Shown here piece after piece: positions 23,690 to 31,783 of a stretch of DNA of 64,000 bases; position 1 is the stretch's first letter; each line of letters begins with the position of its first letter. This stretch comes from Gammaproteobacteria bacterium (GTDB lineage: Bacteria > Pseudomonadota > Gammaproteobacteria > Steroidobacterales > Steroidobacteraceae), in NCBI GenBank assembly GCA_025357915.1, contig JANYLH010000007.1, positions 22,572-86,571 of the forward strand, in the 5' to 3' direction. The translations under genes and the position numbers were made by a program. Under the pieces are notes generated by a model. That model saw only the letters and a list, made by a program, of their open reading frames with translations. It did no database searches and had not been told where the DNA came from.

Positions 23690-26600
23690 CGCTTACCCGG
23701 TGATACGGCCCTGGCATCGGCTTGGCGACCGTGCCCAGCGTCGCGTCACTGTATACATGGCAGGCACCGGTGCAGTTGCGCAGTTCGCCCGCGGTGTACT
23801 TCAGGCCATCGAGCGACTTCGGGTGCAGATCCGGGCGGAAGTTCTTCGCGTGACAACCGGCGCAGCTACCGGTATCGGCCGGCGAAGCCCAGGGGATCTG
23901 CTCGGTGTTGCTGGTGTGGCAGGCCACGCAGGTCAGCGCAGCACGATGCTCACCCGGGTACGCCGCCGAGGCGTGGGCGAAATGCAGCACCGCCCAGTCC
24001 GGATAGCTATGGCAGGTCGCGCAGTCGCGCGTCATGACCATGTGCGTCGGCGTCACGCCCAGCGCAATGTTGTTGTCGTGGCAACTCGCGCAGCTGGCCG
24101 TCAGCCGGGTGTGATCAAGCCTGGCGGGTTTCCAGCCCAGCGTGCCATGGCAGGTATCGCACTGCGCGCTGGTCGGCACGTGGTTGGCCGGGAGCCCGGT
24201 GGCATGCAAGGAGTCGTGACAGGTCCTGCAGGTGTGCGCCGCCACGCCGACGTGATCGAAGTGCGCCGGCGTCCAGGCGTTGGTGGTATGGCAGGTCTCG
24301 CAGGTATCGCTGCTGGCGATGTGCTTGCTGCCCCTGCCCTTGGCCGCTGTGCCGTTGTGGCAGCTCACGCAGCTGCCCTTGACCTGCATATGATCGACGC
24401 GCGCGACCGGCAGCCAGGCCGCTGTCATGTGACAGCTCTCGCAACTGTCGCTGGTGGCGATGTGGCTGGCGGGCATGCCGATGCCGCTGGTCGGGCCGTG
24501 GCAGCTGACGCAGGCGGTGCCGGCGACGCGCCGGTGGTTGAAGCCCGTCGCGCCACCCAGCGAAGCGGCAGCGCTCAGCGCCGGGGCAGACCCCGCGACG
24601 GCGGTCCCCTTCTGGGTCGCATTGGCCGCCGCGCCGCGCCGCGTGGCGTACCGGTCGCGCGTGGAATGACATCCTGAGCCCCCGCAGTCCTGGCCCTTGT
24701 AGTGGTTCGCGCCATCGCGCACCCAGAGCCTGACGCCGGTGTTGGTCTTCCACTGCATGCCGAGTTCATGACAGTCCACGCATTTCATGGCTCTGACGAC
24801 CGCGTGCTTCATGATCGTGCCGGCGAAACTCGTGAACACCGTCGGCACATGGCACAGCTCGCAGGCAAAATTGTGTGCGCTGCTGTTGGGAGGATTGGTG
24901 GGAATGTGCCCGGTCGGCCCCGATGGTGGCTGCTTGAGCGCCGGCGGCGCGATGCCCGCGAAGCTCAGCCCGTAGGCGTGGCACTGCATGCAGTTGCTGG
25001 TGATGTTGACGTGGCTCATCACCGCCAGGCTGTAGTTGCCCGGCGTGGTGTGGCACAGCGCGCAATTGTTTTTGTCGGCTGCCGGAAGCGGAATGTGATT
25101 GGACGGCAGATCCGTGGCGCCCTTGAAGCTCGTGGTGTTGAAGTGGCAGGTGTTGCATTCACCTGCGACCACGTGCGCCGTGCCGTCCGCCTTCAGATCG
25201 GGGCGGACCTTGGTCGCGGGTGTGCCGATCCAGGTCTTGCCCTTCTGGTGACAGGTCGAGCAGGCGATCGAAGTGACCACGCTGTGCACCATCGCCGAGG
25301 GCGACGTGTTGCTCACGTTGTTGAACATGAAAGTGTCGAAGGCCGTCTTCGAATGACACCCTTCGCAGGCGATCGTGCCAGTCGGGATGTGCGTTGCAGG
25401 CAGGGTCACCGTACGTTTTGGCGTAACGCCAACGTCCGTCTTGCCGCTGCCGTGACAGGTGATGCAGGCCACGCCGGCGACCGCCGTGTGCACCATGGCG
25501 GGCGGCGCCGTACCGCTCTGGTTCGGTATCTTGAAGCCGCCAGGCTGCGTAAAGGTCGAGCTCGAATGGCACGCCTCGCAGGCCGCGGCGCCAAAGGGCA
25601 CGTGCGTGGCCGGCGCCATGACCAGCACCGGAGCCGCCATGTTGGCAAAGCTCTTGCCGACCGCATGGCAGGTCGCGCAGACCGTGCTGACCAGGGCGTG
25701 GCCGGCGGACCCCATCGTGTAGACGGCAAAGTCGCCCCCGCCGGTGTGGCAGGTGCCGCAGTTGGCCGACTGGCCATTGGTCAGCGGAATGTGATTGGCC
25801 GGATAGTTCGTCGCACCCTGGAAGGTACTCGTCGACTTGTGGCAATCGGAGCACTCCCCGCTAACGGGGTGTGGCGGGTTCCCCGTCTGATGGGGCTCCG
25901 TCAACGGGCGCACGACGGTCGGCGGCGTGCCGGCGTCGGTCTTGCCTTTCTCATGGCAGGTCGAGCACACGGTTGCCGCCACCACGGTGTGCACCATCCC
26001 GGGAGGACTCGTGTTACTGGCGTTGCCAAATCTGAAGGTGTCGAAGGCAGTGCTCGAGTGGCAGCTCTCGCAGGCGGCGCCCGCGAACGACACGTGGTTG
26101 TTCGCCGGTTGCTTCAGTACCGGCGGCGCCATGTTGGCGAAACTCTTGCCGGCGGCGTGGCAGGTCGAACAGACGTTGCTCACCAGGGCGTGTCCCGCGG
26201 TGCCCATCGCATAGGTGGCAAAATTGTTGGGGTCGGCGTGGCAGGTCGTGCAATTGGCTGACTGTCCGTTGGTGAGCGGAATGTGATTGACCGGGTAGTT
26301 GGTCGCGCCCTTGAAGCTGGTCGTCGACTTGTGGCAATCCGAGCACTCGCCGCTGGTCGGATGCGTAGCCCCGGAAGCTTCGAGGATCGGTCGCACGACC
26401 GTCGGCGGCACACCGACGTCAGTCTTGCCCTTCTCGTGGCAGGTCGAACAGACGATCGAGGTGACCACGCTGTGCACCATGGACGCAGGCACCGTGCCGC
26501 TGGCGTTGGTGAACTGGAACGTATTGAAGTTGCTGCCGGAATGGCAGCCGCCACAGGCGATCGCGCCGGTGGGGATGTGATTGACGGACGAGATCGTGAC

Positions 26601-27857
26601 GGTGGCCTTCGGGGCTGTGCCGAAATCGGTCACTCCCGCACCGTGACAGGTGACGCACGCGGTCGCCGCCACGGCCGTGTGCACCATTGCCGGCGGCGTA
26701 GCGCCACTCTGGTTCGGAATCCGGAAACCGCCCGGGGTCGTGAAAGTCGCGTTCGAATGGCAGCTCTCGCAGGCCGCGCCACCGAAGTTAATGTGTCCGG
26801 ACATCGGCGAGTTGGGCATCACCAGCACCAGCGGCGCCATGTTCGTGAAGCTGGACCCGTCGGCATGGCAGGTTGCGCAGGCGTTCGTGATGCCCGTGTG
26901 ATCCATGATCTTGGTGGTGAAATCGCCAGGGACCGTATGGCAGAGCGTGCAGGGCTGCGCGGTGGGAATGTGACCAACGGGCTGCAGGTTGCCGGTGGCG
27001 AACGACACCGTGGACAAATGGCATATGCCGCAATCGCCAGTGGCCGGGTGGACCACGCCGCGCACGGTATCCGGGCGGGTCACGATGGTGGGGCCGATGA
27101 AGCTGCGGCCTTTTTCATGGCAGTCGGCGCACTGCAGGGGCGGGATCAGATTCGGCGCCAGGTGATTCATCGCCGTGCCGGAGAAGGAAACGTAGTTGGT
27201 CGGCGTGTGGCAGGCCTCGCAGGGCGCATTGCCCACGTCGGCCTGGTTGGGCGAGAGCCCGGTCGGTATATGGGTCGGCGGCGCGCCCTTGGCGCCGGCG
27301 CCGTTGTGGCAGCTCTTGCAGCCGGTAGTCACATTGGTGTGATTGAACACCGCTCCGCCCCAGCCAATGGTGGAGTGGCAGAGGTTGCATTCGAGCGAAG
27401 TGTCGATATGCCCCGGCCCCTTACCCTGGGCCTTGCCCTTTTCGCCAGTGTGACAGCTCGAGCAGCTGCCGCGCGTTTCAGCATGATCGAAGTTGACCGC
27501 CGGACTCCAGGCCACCGGCGTATGACAGGCCTCGCAGCGATTCGAACTGAGAATATGATCGACGGTCTTGCCGGGCGCGCGCACGGCGGTGCCGACGCCG
27601 TGGCAGGCGGCGCAGTCCTTCGGGGTGCCCTTGAATATCGCGTTGACGTGGCAGGATTCACACGGCAGGTCGCGATGCTGGCCGATCAGCTCAAAGCCGG
27701 TAGTGAGGTGGTCGAAGGGCGTGCGGTCGGCGGCGTGCGCGCTGCCCACTGACAGCAGCAGCGCGGCGCTCACCGCGATGGCGACCAGCCAGGGTCGTAC
27801 CGCCAGCGCGGCATGGACCGGCAGGAACTGCAATGAGAATCGTTTTGCGTTGTTCAT
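23670..27857 (-). CDS. Giant multiheme c-type cytochrome (42 CxxCH plus CxxxCH and CxxxxCH)
   Basis: 1395 residues from the ATG at 27857 (AGGA eight bases upstream). The N-terminus is a classical signal peptide ending near SAHA-AD, so the protein is periplasmic or secreted. I counted 42 CxxCH heme-binding motifs, plus a CGGSGCH (24666-24686) and a CTGACH near the C-terminus (23757-23774): up to 44 c-hemes, about one per 31 residues. The middle of the protein is built from repeated modules of five to seven motifs. Additional conserved histidines (NHIPL, GHALVS, HIPTG) could serve as distal ligands. It would conduct electrons over a long distance, with neighbours supplying inner-membrane input (cytochrome b) and an outer-membrane barrel. 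The terminal acceptor is unknown. Confidence 0.92.
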   Translation of the reverse strand: MNNAKRFSLQFLPVHAALAVRPWLVAIAVSAALLLSVGSAHAADRTPFDHLTTGFELIGQHRDLPCESCHVNAIFKGTPKDCAACHGVGTAVRAPGKTVDHILSSNRCEACHTPVAWSPAVNFDHAETRGSCSSCHTGEKGKAQGKGPGHIDTSLECNLCHSTIGWGGAVFNHTNVTTGCKSCHNGAGAKGAPPTHIPTGLSPNQADVGNAPCEACHTPTNYVSFSGTAMNHLAPNLIPPLQCADCHEKGRSFIGPTIVTRPDTVRGVVHPATGDCGICHLSTVSFATGNLQPVGHIPTAQPCTLCHTVPGDFTTKIMDHTGITNACATCHADGSSFTNMAPLVLVMPNSPMSGHINFGGAACESCHSNATFTTPGGFRIPNQSGATPPAMVHTAVAATACVTCHGAGVTDFGTAPKATVTISSVNHIPTGAIACGGCHSGSNFNTFQFTNASGTVPASMVHSVVTSIVCSTCHEKGKTDVGVPPTVVRPILEASGATHPTSGECSDCHKSTTSFKGATNYPVNHIPLTNGQSANCTTCHADPNNFATYAMGTAGHALVSNVCSTCHAAGKSFANMAPPVLKQPANNHVSFAGAACESCHSSTAFDTFRFGNASNTSPPGMVHTVVAATVCSTCHEKGKTDAGTPPTVVRPLTEPHQTGNPPHPVSGECSDCHKSTSTFQGATNYPANHIPLTNGQSANCGTCHTGGGDFAVYTMGSAGHALVSTVCATCHAVGKSFANMAAPVLVMAPATHVPFGAAACEACHSSSTFTQPGGFKIPNQSGTAPPAMVHTAVAGVACITCHGSGKTDVGVTPKRTVTLPATHIPTGTIACEGCHSKTAFDTFMFNNVSNTSPSAMVHSVVTSIACSTCHQKGKTWIGTPATKVRPDLKADGTAHVVAGECNTCHFNTTSFKGATDLPSNHIPLPAADKNNCALCHTTPGNYSLAVMSHVNITSNCMQCHAYGLSFAGIAPPALKQPPSGPTGHIPTNPPNSSAHNFACELCHVPTVFTSFAGTIMKHAVVRAMKCVDCHELGMQWKTNTGVRLWVRDGANHYKGQDCGGSGCHSTRDRYATRRGAAANATQKGTAVAGSAPALSAAASLGGATGFNHRRVAGTACVSCHGPTSGIGMPASHIATSDSCESCHMTAAWLPVARVDHMQVKGSCVSCHNGTAAKGRGSKHIASSDTCETCHTTNAWTPAHFDHVGVAAHTCRTCHDSLHATGLPANHVPTSAQCDTCHGTLGWKPARLDHTRLTASCASCHDNNIALGVTPTHMVMTRDCATCHSYPDWAVLHFAHASAAYPGEHRAALTCVACHTSNTEQIPWASPADTGSCAGCHAKNFRPDLHPKSLDGLKYTAGELRNCTGACHVYSDATLGTVAKPMPGPYHRVSDAAFKH
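24980..26780 (-). repeat. Internal repeat array of the giant cytochrome
   Basis: Motifs 12-18 and 24-30 of the protein repeat the same order of sequences: GGF[R/K]IPNQSG, then C[V/I]TCHG, HIPTG, MVHSVVTSI, CSTCH followed by KGKT, SFKGAT, NHIPL and a CxxCH with SFA. A shorter five-motif copy (19-23) lies between them. The basic five-heme module spans about 480-490 bases. Boundaries are approximate. Confidence 0.8.
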
Positions 27858-27865
27858 AAAAATTC

Positions 27866-29431
27866 CTACCGGGCTCGGCCGCCCTGGAATGTCACCGTAC
27901 CGTGGCAGCGTTGGCACTGCCTCCCGAACTGGCCTGCGTGGATGTCATCCTTCTGATGACACGACACGCAATCCTGCGAAAGCTTCACTTCGGCCGCGGG
28001 CCTGCGATGGCAATCGGCGCACTTGATCTTACCGTGCGCGCCCGACAAGGCGAAACCTGTCTGTTTTTGGTGATCAAATACCCACACGGCCCAGGCGTTG
28101 GGCGTGTGACAGGTATCACACTTGTCGCCGAGCCCGCCTTTGTGGACGTCGTCTTTCTTGTGGCAATCGATGCAGCGGGACTTCACGTCAGTGAAGGCCT
28201 GGGTGCGATGGCACTGCGCGCAGCTGACGACGTTATGTAAACCGAGCAGTGGGAATTTTGTCAGGTCGTGATCGAAGCTGATGTCGCTGTGCCAGTCCTG
28301 CTGGCCGTGGCAGCTGTCGCAGGCGGTCTTGAACTTCGCACCGTGCGGATTCGCCGCCTTGTGGCAGGCGACGCAGTCGCTGCCGAGTTTCTGTGTAGCG
28401 ACGCTCGCGGTATGGCAAACATGGCAATCGAGTTTGGCATGAATGCCAACCAGCGCGAATTTGGTCTGCGCCAGGTGGTCGTACTTCACCGGCCGCCACT
28501 CGTCGTTACCGTGGCAGCTTTCGCATTTAACCCCCAGGCGCCCGGCGTGCGAATCGTCCGCCTTGTGGCAGCCGACGCAGTCCTTCGGGAGTTTGTCCTT
28601 GAAATTGCCGCTCCGGTGACACCCCAGGCAATCCATCCTTGAGTGATGCCCGAGCAGCGCGAAGCCCGTCTGCTTCAGGTGATCGAACTTTGCTTCCTTC
28701 CAGCCCGTGGTGGTGTGGCACTTGCCGCAGTCATCGCCACGCTCGCCGCGGTGCGCATCGTCAGTGGCATGGCAGCCGACGCACACCTTGGGCGCCGGCT
28801 TATAGCGGCCGCCCAGGTGGCAGCCGCCGCAGCTCACTTCCAGGTGCGAGCCGGTAAGCCCGAACGCCGTCTTGCTGTGATCGAAGCGCGCGCCCGCCCA
28901 GCTGTCCGGATTGTGGCAGTCGCCGCAGGTGGCGGCCAGCTGCCCCTCATGATAATCGTCTTTCTTGTGGCAGCTGAGGCAGGCGGGCTCGGCCTTGCGG
29001 TAGGCCTCGCCGCTCTTGTGACAGCTCGCGCAGGCGAGCGCGCGATGCGCGCCTGCCAGGGTGAAGCCGGTGCGTTCATGATCGAACTCGAGCTTGTTCA
29101 GGCGCACGATGTCACCGTCGCGCCCCAGGTGCTCGGTGTGGCAGCCGACGCACTTGCCGGCGCCCGCATTGGGCATGCGCCCGTGGTACCCGCGGCGGTC
29201 GCGCACGTCGGCGGCGATGTCCTTGTGACAGGCGAGGCACAGCGCGCTCTGACGCCCCCGGTCGGTGCGGTCGTGGCAATTGGTGCAGGTCTCCTCGAGC
29301 TTGGCGTGGGCGTTGGCGATCTTGCCGGGCATGAGCAGGGCCTCGACGGAAGTCGCATGCGCGGTCGCCGCGCTCACCAGGCTTGCTGCTGCCACCACTC
29401 GCACGAACCAGTGCACTCCTGTGCGTCTCAA
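27866..29431 (-). CDS. 21-heme c-type cytochrome made of triheme repeats
   Basis: 521 residues with a signal peptide (cleavage near ATAHA-TS). It has 21 CxxCH motifs. From about residue 100 on, six copies of a 66-68-residue unit carry three hemes each. One unit reads: CxxCH, a W residue, FDH, TxFxLxGxH, CxxCH, then a CVGCH or similar followed by DDxH. The extra histidines in FDH, GxH and DDxH are likely distal heme ligands. It is periplasmic and lies between the cytochrome b and the giant cytochrome in gene order, so it may carry electrons from one to the other. The start is a TTG with GAGAG ahead; a GTG further in is possible. Eight bases separate it from the next gene. Confidence 0.92.
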   Translation of the reverse strand: MRRTGVHWFVRVVAAASLVSAATAHATSVEALLMPGKIANAHAKLEETCTNCHDRTDRGRQSALCLACHKDIAADVRDRRGYHGRMPNAGAGKCVGCHTEHLGRDGDIVRLNKLEFDHERTGFTLAGAHRALACASCHKSGEAYRKAEPACLSCHKKDDYHEGQLAATCGDCHNPDSWAGARFDHSKTAFGLTGSHLEVSCGGCHLGGRYKPAPKVCVGCHATDDAHRGERGDDCGKCHTTTGWKEAKFDHLKQTGFALLGHHSRMDCLGCHRSGNFKDKLPKDCVGCHKADDSHAGRLGVKCESCHGNDEWRPVKYDHLAQTKFALVGIHAKLDCHVCHTASVATQKLGSDCVACHKAANPHGAKFKTACDSCHGQQDWHSDISFDHDLTKFPLLGLHNVVSCAQCHRTQAFTDVKSRCIDCHKKDDVHKGGLGDKCDTCHTPNAWAVWVFDHQKQTGFALSGAHGKIKCADCHRRPAAEVKLSQDCVSCHQKDDIHAGQFGRQCQRCHGTVTFQGGRAR

Positions 29432-29447
29432 AATCGGTCTCTCGGGC

Positions 29448-30296
29448 TCAGTACACGTTGACCGAAATCACGTGCACGATTCCAGCCACCAGCGTCATGA
29501 TGAAAAATGGCACGTGCGCCACGTGCCAGAGCGAGAACAGCTTGACGTACATACCGTGCTCGCGCACCCGGCGCGCCGCGTCCAGGCGGCGCGTGGCGTA
29601 GCCCATCGCCGTGGCCGTCAACCGCGCGCCGTGAGCCGCCAGCGTGGGCGACTGCCGCGCTGCCTCGATCACCATATGGCGAATCTGGCCGTCGAGGCGC
29701 CAGCGCGCCAGCACCGAGCGCATGCCGATCGTGACCGGATACAGCACTGCGCCCAGCGGTGATTTAGCCGGGCGAAACAGCCGCTTCTCCTCCGCCTCAA
29801 TGGCGCTGAGGAAGTTGGGCAGCAGCGTCACCGTGGTGGTCTGCTTGCGCAACTGCTCGGCCACGGCCTGGAGTTCCTCGAGCGAACTCTTGTGATTATC
29901 CCAGCCGTCGTAGACGCGGGTGTAGATATAGCGCCCGATCAGTCCGCTGCCCGAGACCAGCAGCATGCACACCAGCGCGACGTTGCTGTTGGTGGCGCCG
30001 AGTGAAAAATTCGCGTGAAACAGCACCAGCAGCGGACCGACTACGCCGAGGGTCATGTGAGCCTTGAACCACCCCGGCACGCCGCCGAAGATCTTCAGCC
30101 AGGCGGCGCGCTTGCGCGCCGGGTACATCAGCAGCACCAGCATCATCGAGCCGCCGATGATGCCAAGCGCGTAGCCCAGCCCGCGGTCCGGCGTGATATA
30201 GTGATCGAGCCGCACGTTCAGGCCCCACACGATCGCCAGGCAAACCACCAGGCCGAAGGCGCGTACCGGCGTCAGATGGCGCGCGATCAGGCCCAT
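29448..30296 (-). CDS. Membrane di-heme cytochrome b-type protein
   Basis: 282 residues with about five hydrophobic segments. H80 and H94 in one helix and H261 and H275 in the last helix are each 14 residues apart, the classical spacing for two b-hemes stacked in a four-helix bundle. A soluble helical loop (about 130-240) lies between them. No CxxCH is present. The protein resembles cytochrome b561/formate-dehydrogenase gamma-like subunits only in this pattern. It is probably the quinol-oxidising inner-membrane entry point for the adjacent multiheme cytochromes. Three bases separate it from the CcmI-like gene and 17 from the 21-heme gene. Confidence 0.75.
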   Translation of the reverse strand: MGLIARHLTPVRAFGLVVCLAIVWGLNVRLDHYITPDRGLGYALGIIGGSMMLVLLMYPARKRAAWLKIFGGVPGWFKAHMTLGVVGPLLVLFHANFSLGATNSNVALVCMLLVSGSGLIGRYIYTRVYDGWDNHKSSLEELQAVAEQLRKQTTTVTLLPNFLSAIEAEEKRLFRPAKSPLGAVLYPVTIGMRSVLARWRLDGQIRHMVIEAARQSPTLAAHGARLTATAMGYATRRLDAARRVREHGMYVKLFSLWHVAHVPFFIMTLVAGIVHVISVNVY

Positions 30297-30299
30297 GGG

Positions 30300-31565
30300 C
30301 TAGCCGATCACCTTCTGGATGACGATGCGCACCGGCTTTGCGGCCGCGGGATCGAGTTGCGCCGTAACGCCCTGGAAGTCACCCGCCGCGGGCATCGCCT
30401 GCCCGGTCCGGGAGGTACGCGCCTCGATCGTGACGGGACCCGCCGAGGACAGGTTGCGCGAGGGCACCATGGCCTGCGAATCATCGAGCTGAAACGATAC
30501 CGGCCACGAGCCCGTAGTCGTGCGCCAGATCGCCACCGGTGGCCCTGGCGAATTCACCGACTTGGCCACGATGAACAGCGTCAGCCCGGCGGGTACCTTT
30601 CCCTTGAGGGCGTCAGCCAGCACGACTTCGCCGCGTACGATCACGCCGCCGGCCGCAGCGGCGGTGGCCGTGGCCGTGCCGCCACCGCCGCCAGCCAGCC
30701 GCTGGTCTTCAGCGAGATTCGCGGCAATCACCTTGGCGTCTGCCGAGTTCGGGCCCAACGCCGCCGCCAGCCGCTGCCAGCTGCTCACCGCGGCCGGGTA
30801 CTGGCGGGCCTCATGCTGCATGCTCGCCTGGAGCCACAGTGCCTTGGGATGCTGCGGATTGAGGCGCAGCGCGTTGCCCAGGTAGGTTGCTGGTGTGCCG
30901 AGGAGCGAACGGCCATTGAGCGATGCGGCGACGTCGGCGTAGTCCGCCCAGGTGTCGGCGGTCATTTCATTGCGTGCGGCGAGCTTCGCGTACAGTTTGT
31001 CCGCAGCGGCAAAATCGCGCCGGGATCGCGCCGCATCGGCGGCGGCGGCCAGTTTCGTCCCCTCAGTGGACAGCGACACTGCTGCGGCGGCAGCGAGTGG
31101 CCCCGCGGCGGCGCCCGCTCCGGCGGGCAGGCGCTTCTGGCGAGCCAGCGCGGCGTCATCCGGCCGGCCCATGAATTCATAGGACTTGGCCAACAGCTCC
31201 CAATCGCCATCTGCGCCGCCGCCCGCGGCAAGGCGACGCTCGAGCCCGGAAACCGCACTGTCCATGGGCCCGGCGGGCTGCTTCTGTGCCGGCGCCGCGC
31301 CAGGCTCGCCGGCCATCGCGCCACTCGCGGTGCCCGGCGTGGTGCCGGGGGTGGCATCCTGGTCATTCAGCTGCGGGCTGCCAAGCTTTATGTAAAGCAC
31401 CAGCACCGCCACCAGCGCGGCGGCTCCGGCCACCGGCACCCAGCGCGGCAGGCCGCTGAGCATGGCAAGGCGCGGCTTGCCTGCGAGCCACGGATATACG
31501 GCGAACAGCAGCGCCACGGTCGCCAGGACGCCTGCGGCAAAAAAGAAGGTGTTACCAGAATTCAT
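30300..31565 (-). CDS. CcmI/CcmH-NrfG-like cytochrome c assembly protein
   Basis: 421 residues. Two membrane helices (about 5-25 and 41-60) are followed by a Gly/Ala/Pro linker, TPR-like helices and a C-terminal beta domain. In that domain the segments PAGLTLFIVAKSVNSPGPPVAIWR, LDDSQAMVPSRNLS and EARTSRTGQAMPAAGDFQG match the C-terminus of cytochrome c biogenesis protein CcmI/CycH, which holds apocytochrome for heme ligation. No other ccm genes are nearby, so this looks like a dedicated paralogue serving the cytochromes made downstream. First gene of the minus-strand operon. Confidence 0.85.
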   Translation of the reverse strand: MNSGNTFFFAAGVLATVALLFAVYPWLAGKPRLAMLSGLPRWVPVAGAAALVAVLVLYIKLGSPQLNDQDATPGTTPGTASGAMAGEPGAAPAQKQPAGPMDSAVSGLERRLAAGGGADGDWELLAKSYEFMGRPDDAALARQKRLPAGAGAAAGPLAAAAAVSLSTEGTKLAAAADAARSRRDFAAADKLYAKLAARNEMTADTWADYADVAASLNGRSLLGTPATYLGNALRLNPQHPKALWLQASMQHEARQYPAAVSSWQRLAAALGPNSADAKVIAANLAEDQRLAGGGGGTATATAAAAGGVIVRGEVVLADALKGKVPAGLTLFIVAKSVNSPGPPVAIWRTTTGSWPVSFQLDDSQAMVPSRNLSSAGPVTIEARTSRTGQAMPAAGDFQGVTAQLDPAAAKPVRIVIQKVIG

Positions 31566-31783
31566 GCTATTAAGATGTTCTTAACGCGCCTTACGCACAA
31601 TGTCACGAATTGTAAAGCCTCCACCAAGGGCGTCACACTGTCGCTACTGCGGGACACGTCACAATTGGCGACAAAACTGGCGACATGTTGACACGTGCGC
31701 CGACTCACGGAAGCCTAGCAGCATGTACATTAATCTCCGTTCGATGTGTAACACAAAGCGCCAGGCTGGTTGAGGCTAAAGGC
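31566..31783. promoter_or_regulatory. Divergent promoter region of the cytochrome cluster, with repeated GTCAC/GGCGACA elements
   Basis: This 218-base gap separates the minus-strand cytochrome operon from the plus-strand Fe-S/flavin gene. GTCAC occurs at 31602, 31632 and 31658; GGCGACA occurs at 31667 and 31679, twelve bases apart; GACACGT occurs at 31653 and 31690. GTCAC-AATTG-GCGAC (31658-31672) is an imperfect palindrome. The cluster suggests binding sites for a regulator controlling both sides. I cannot name it. Confidence 0.45.

Noticed and set aside
24702..27752. Two open plus-strand frames of about 500 codons each opposite the giant cytochrome
   Set aside because: They mirror the repeated CxxCH codons on the other strand and carry repeated meaningless phrases; no start signal or family.
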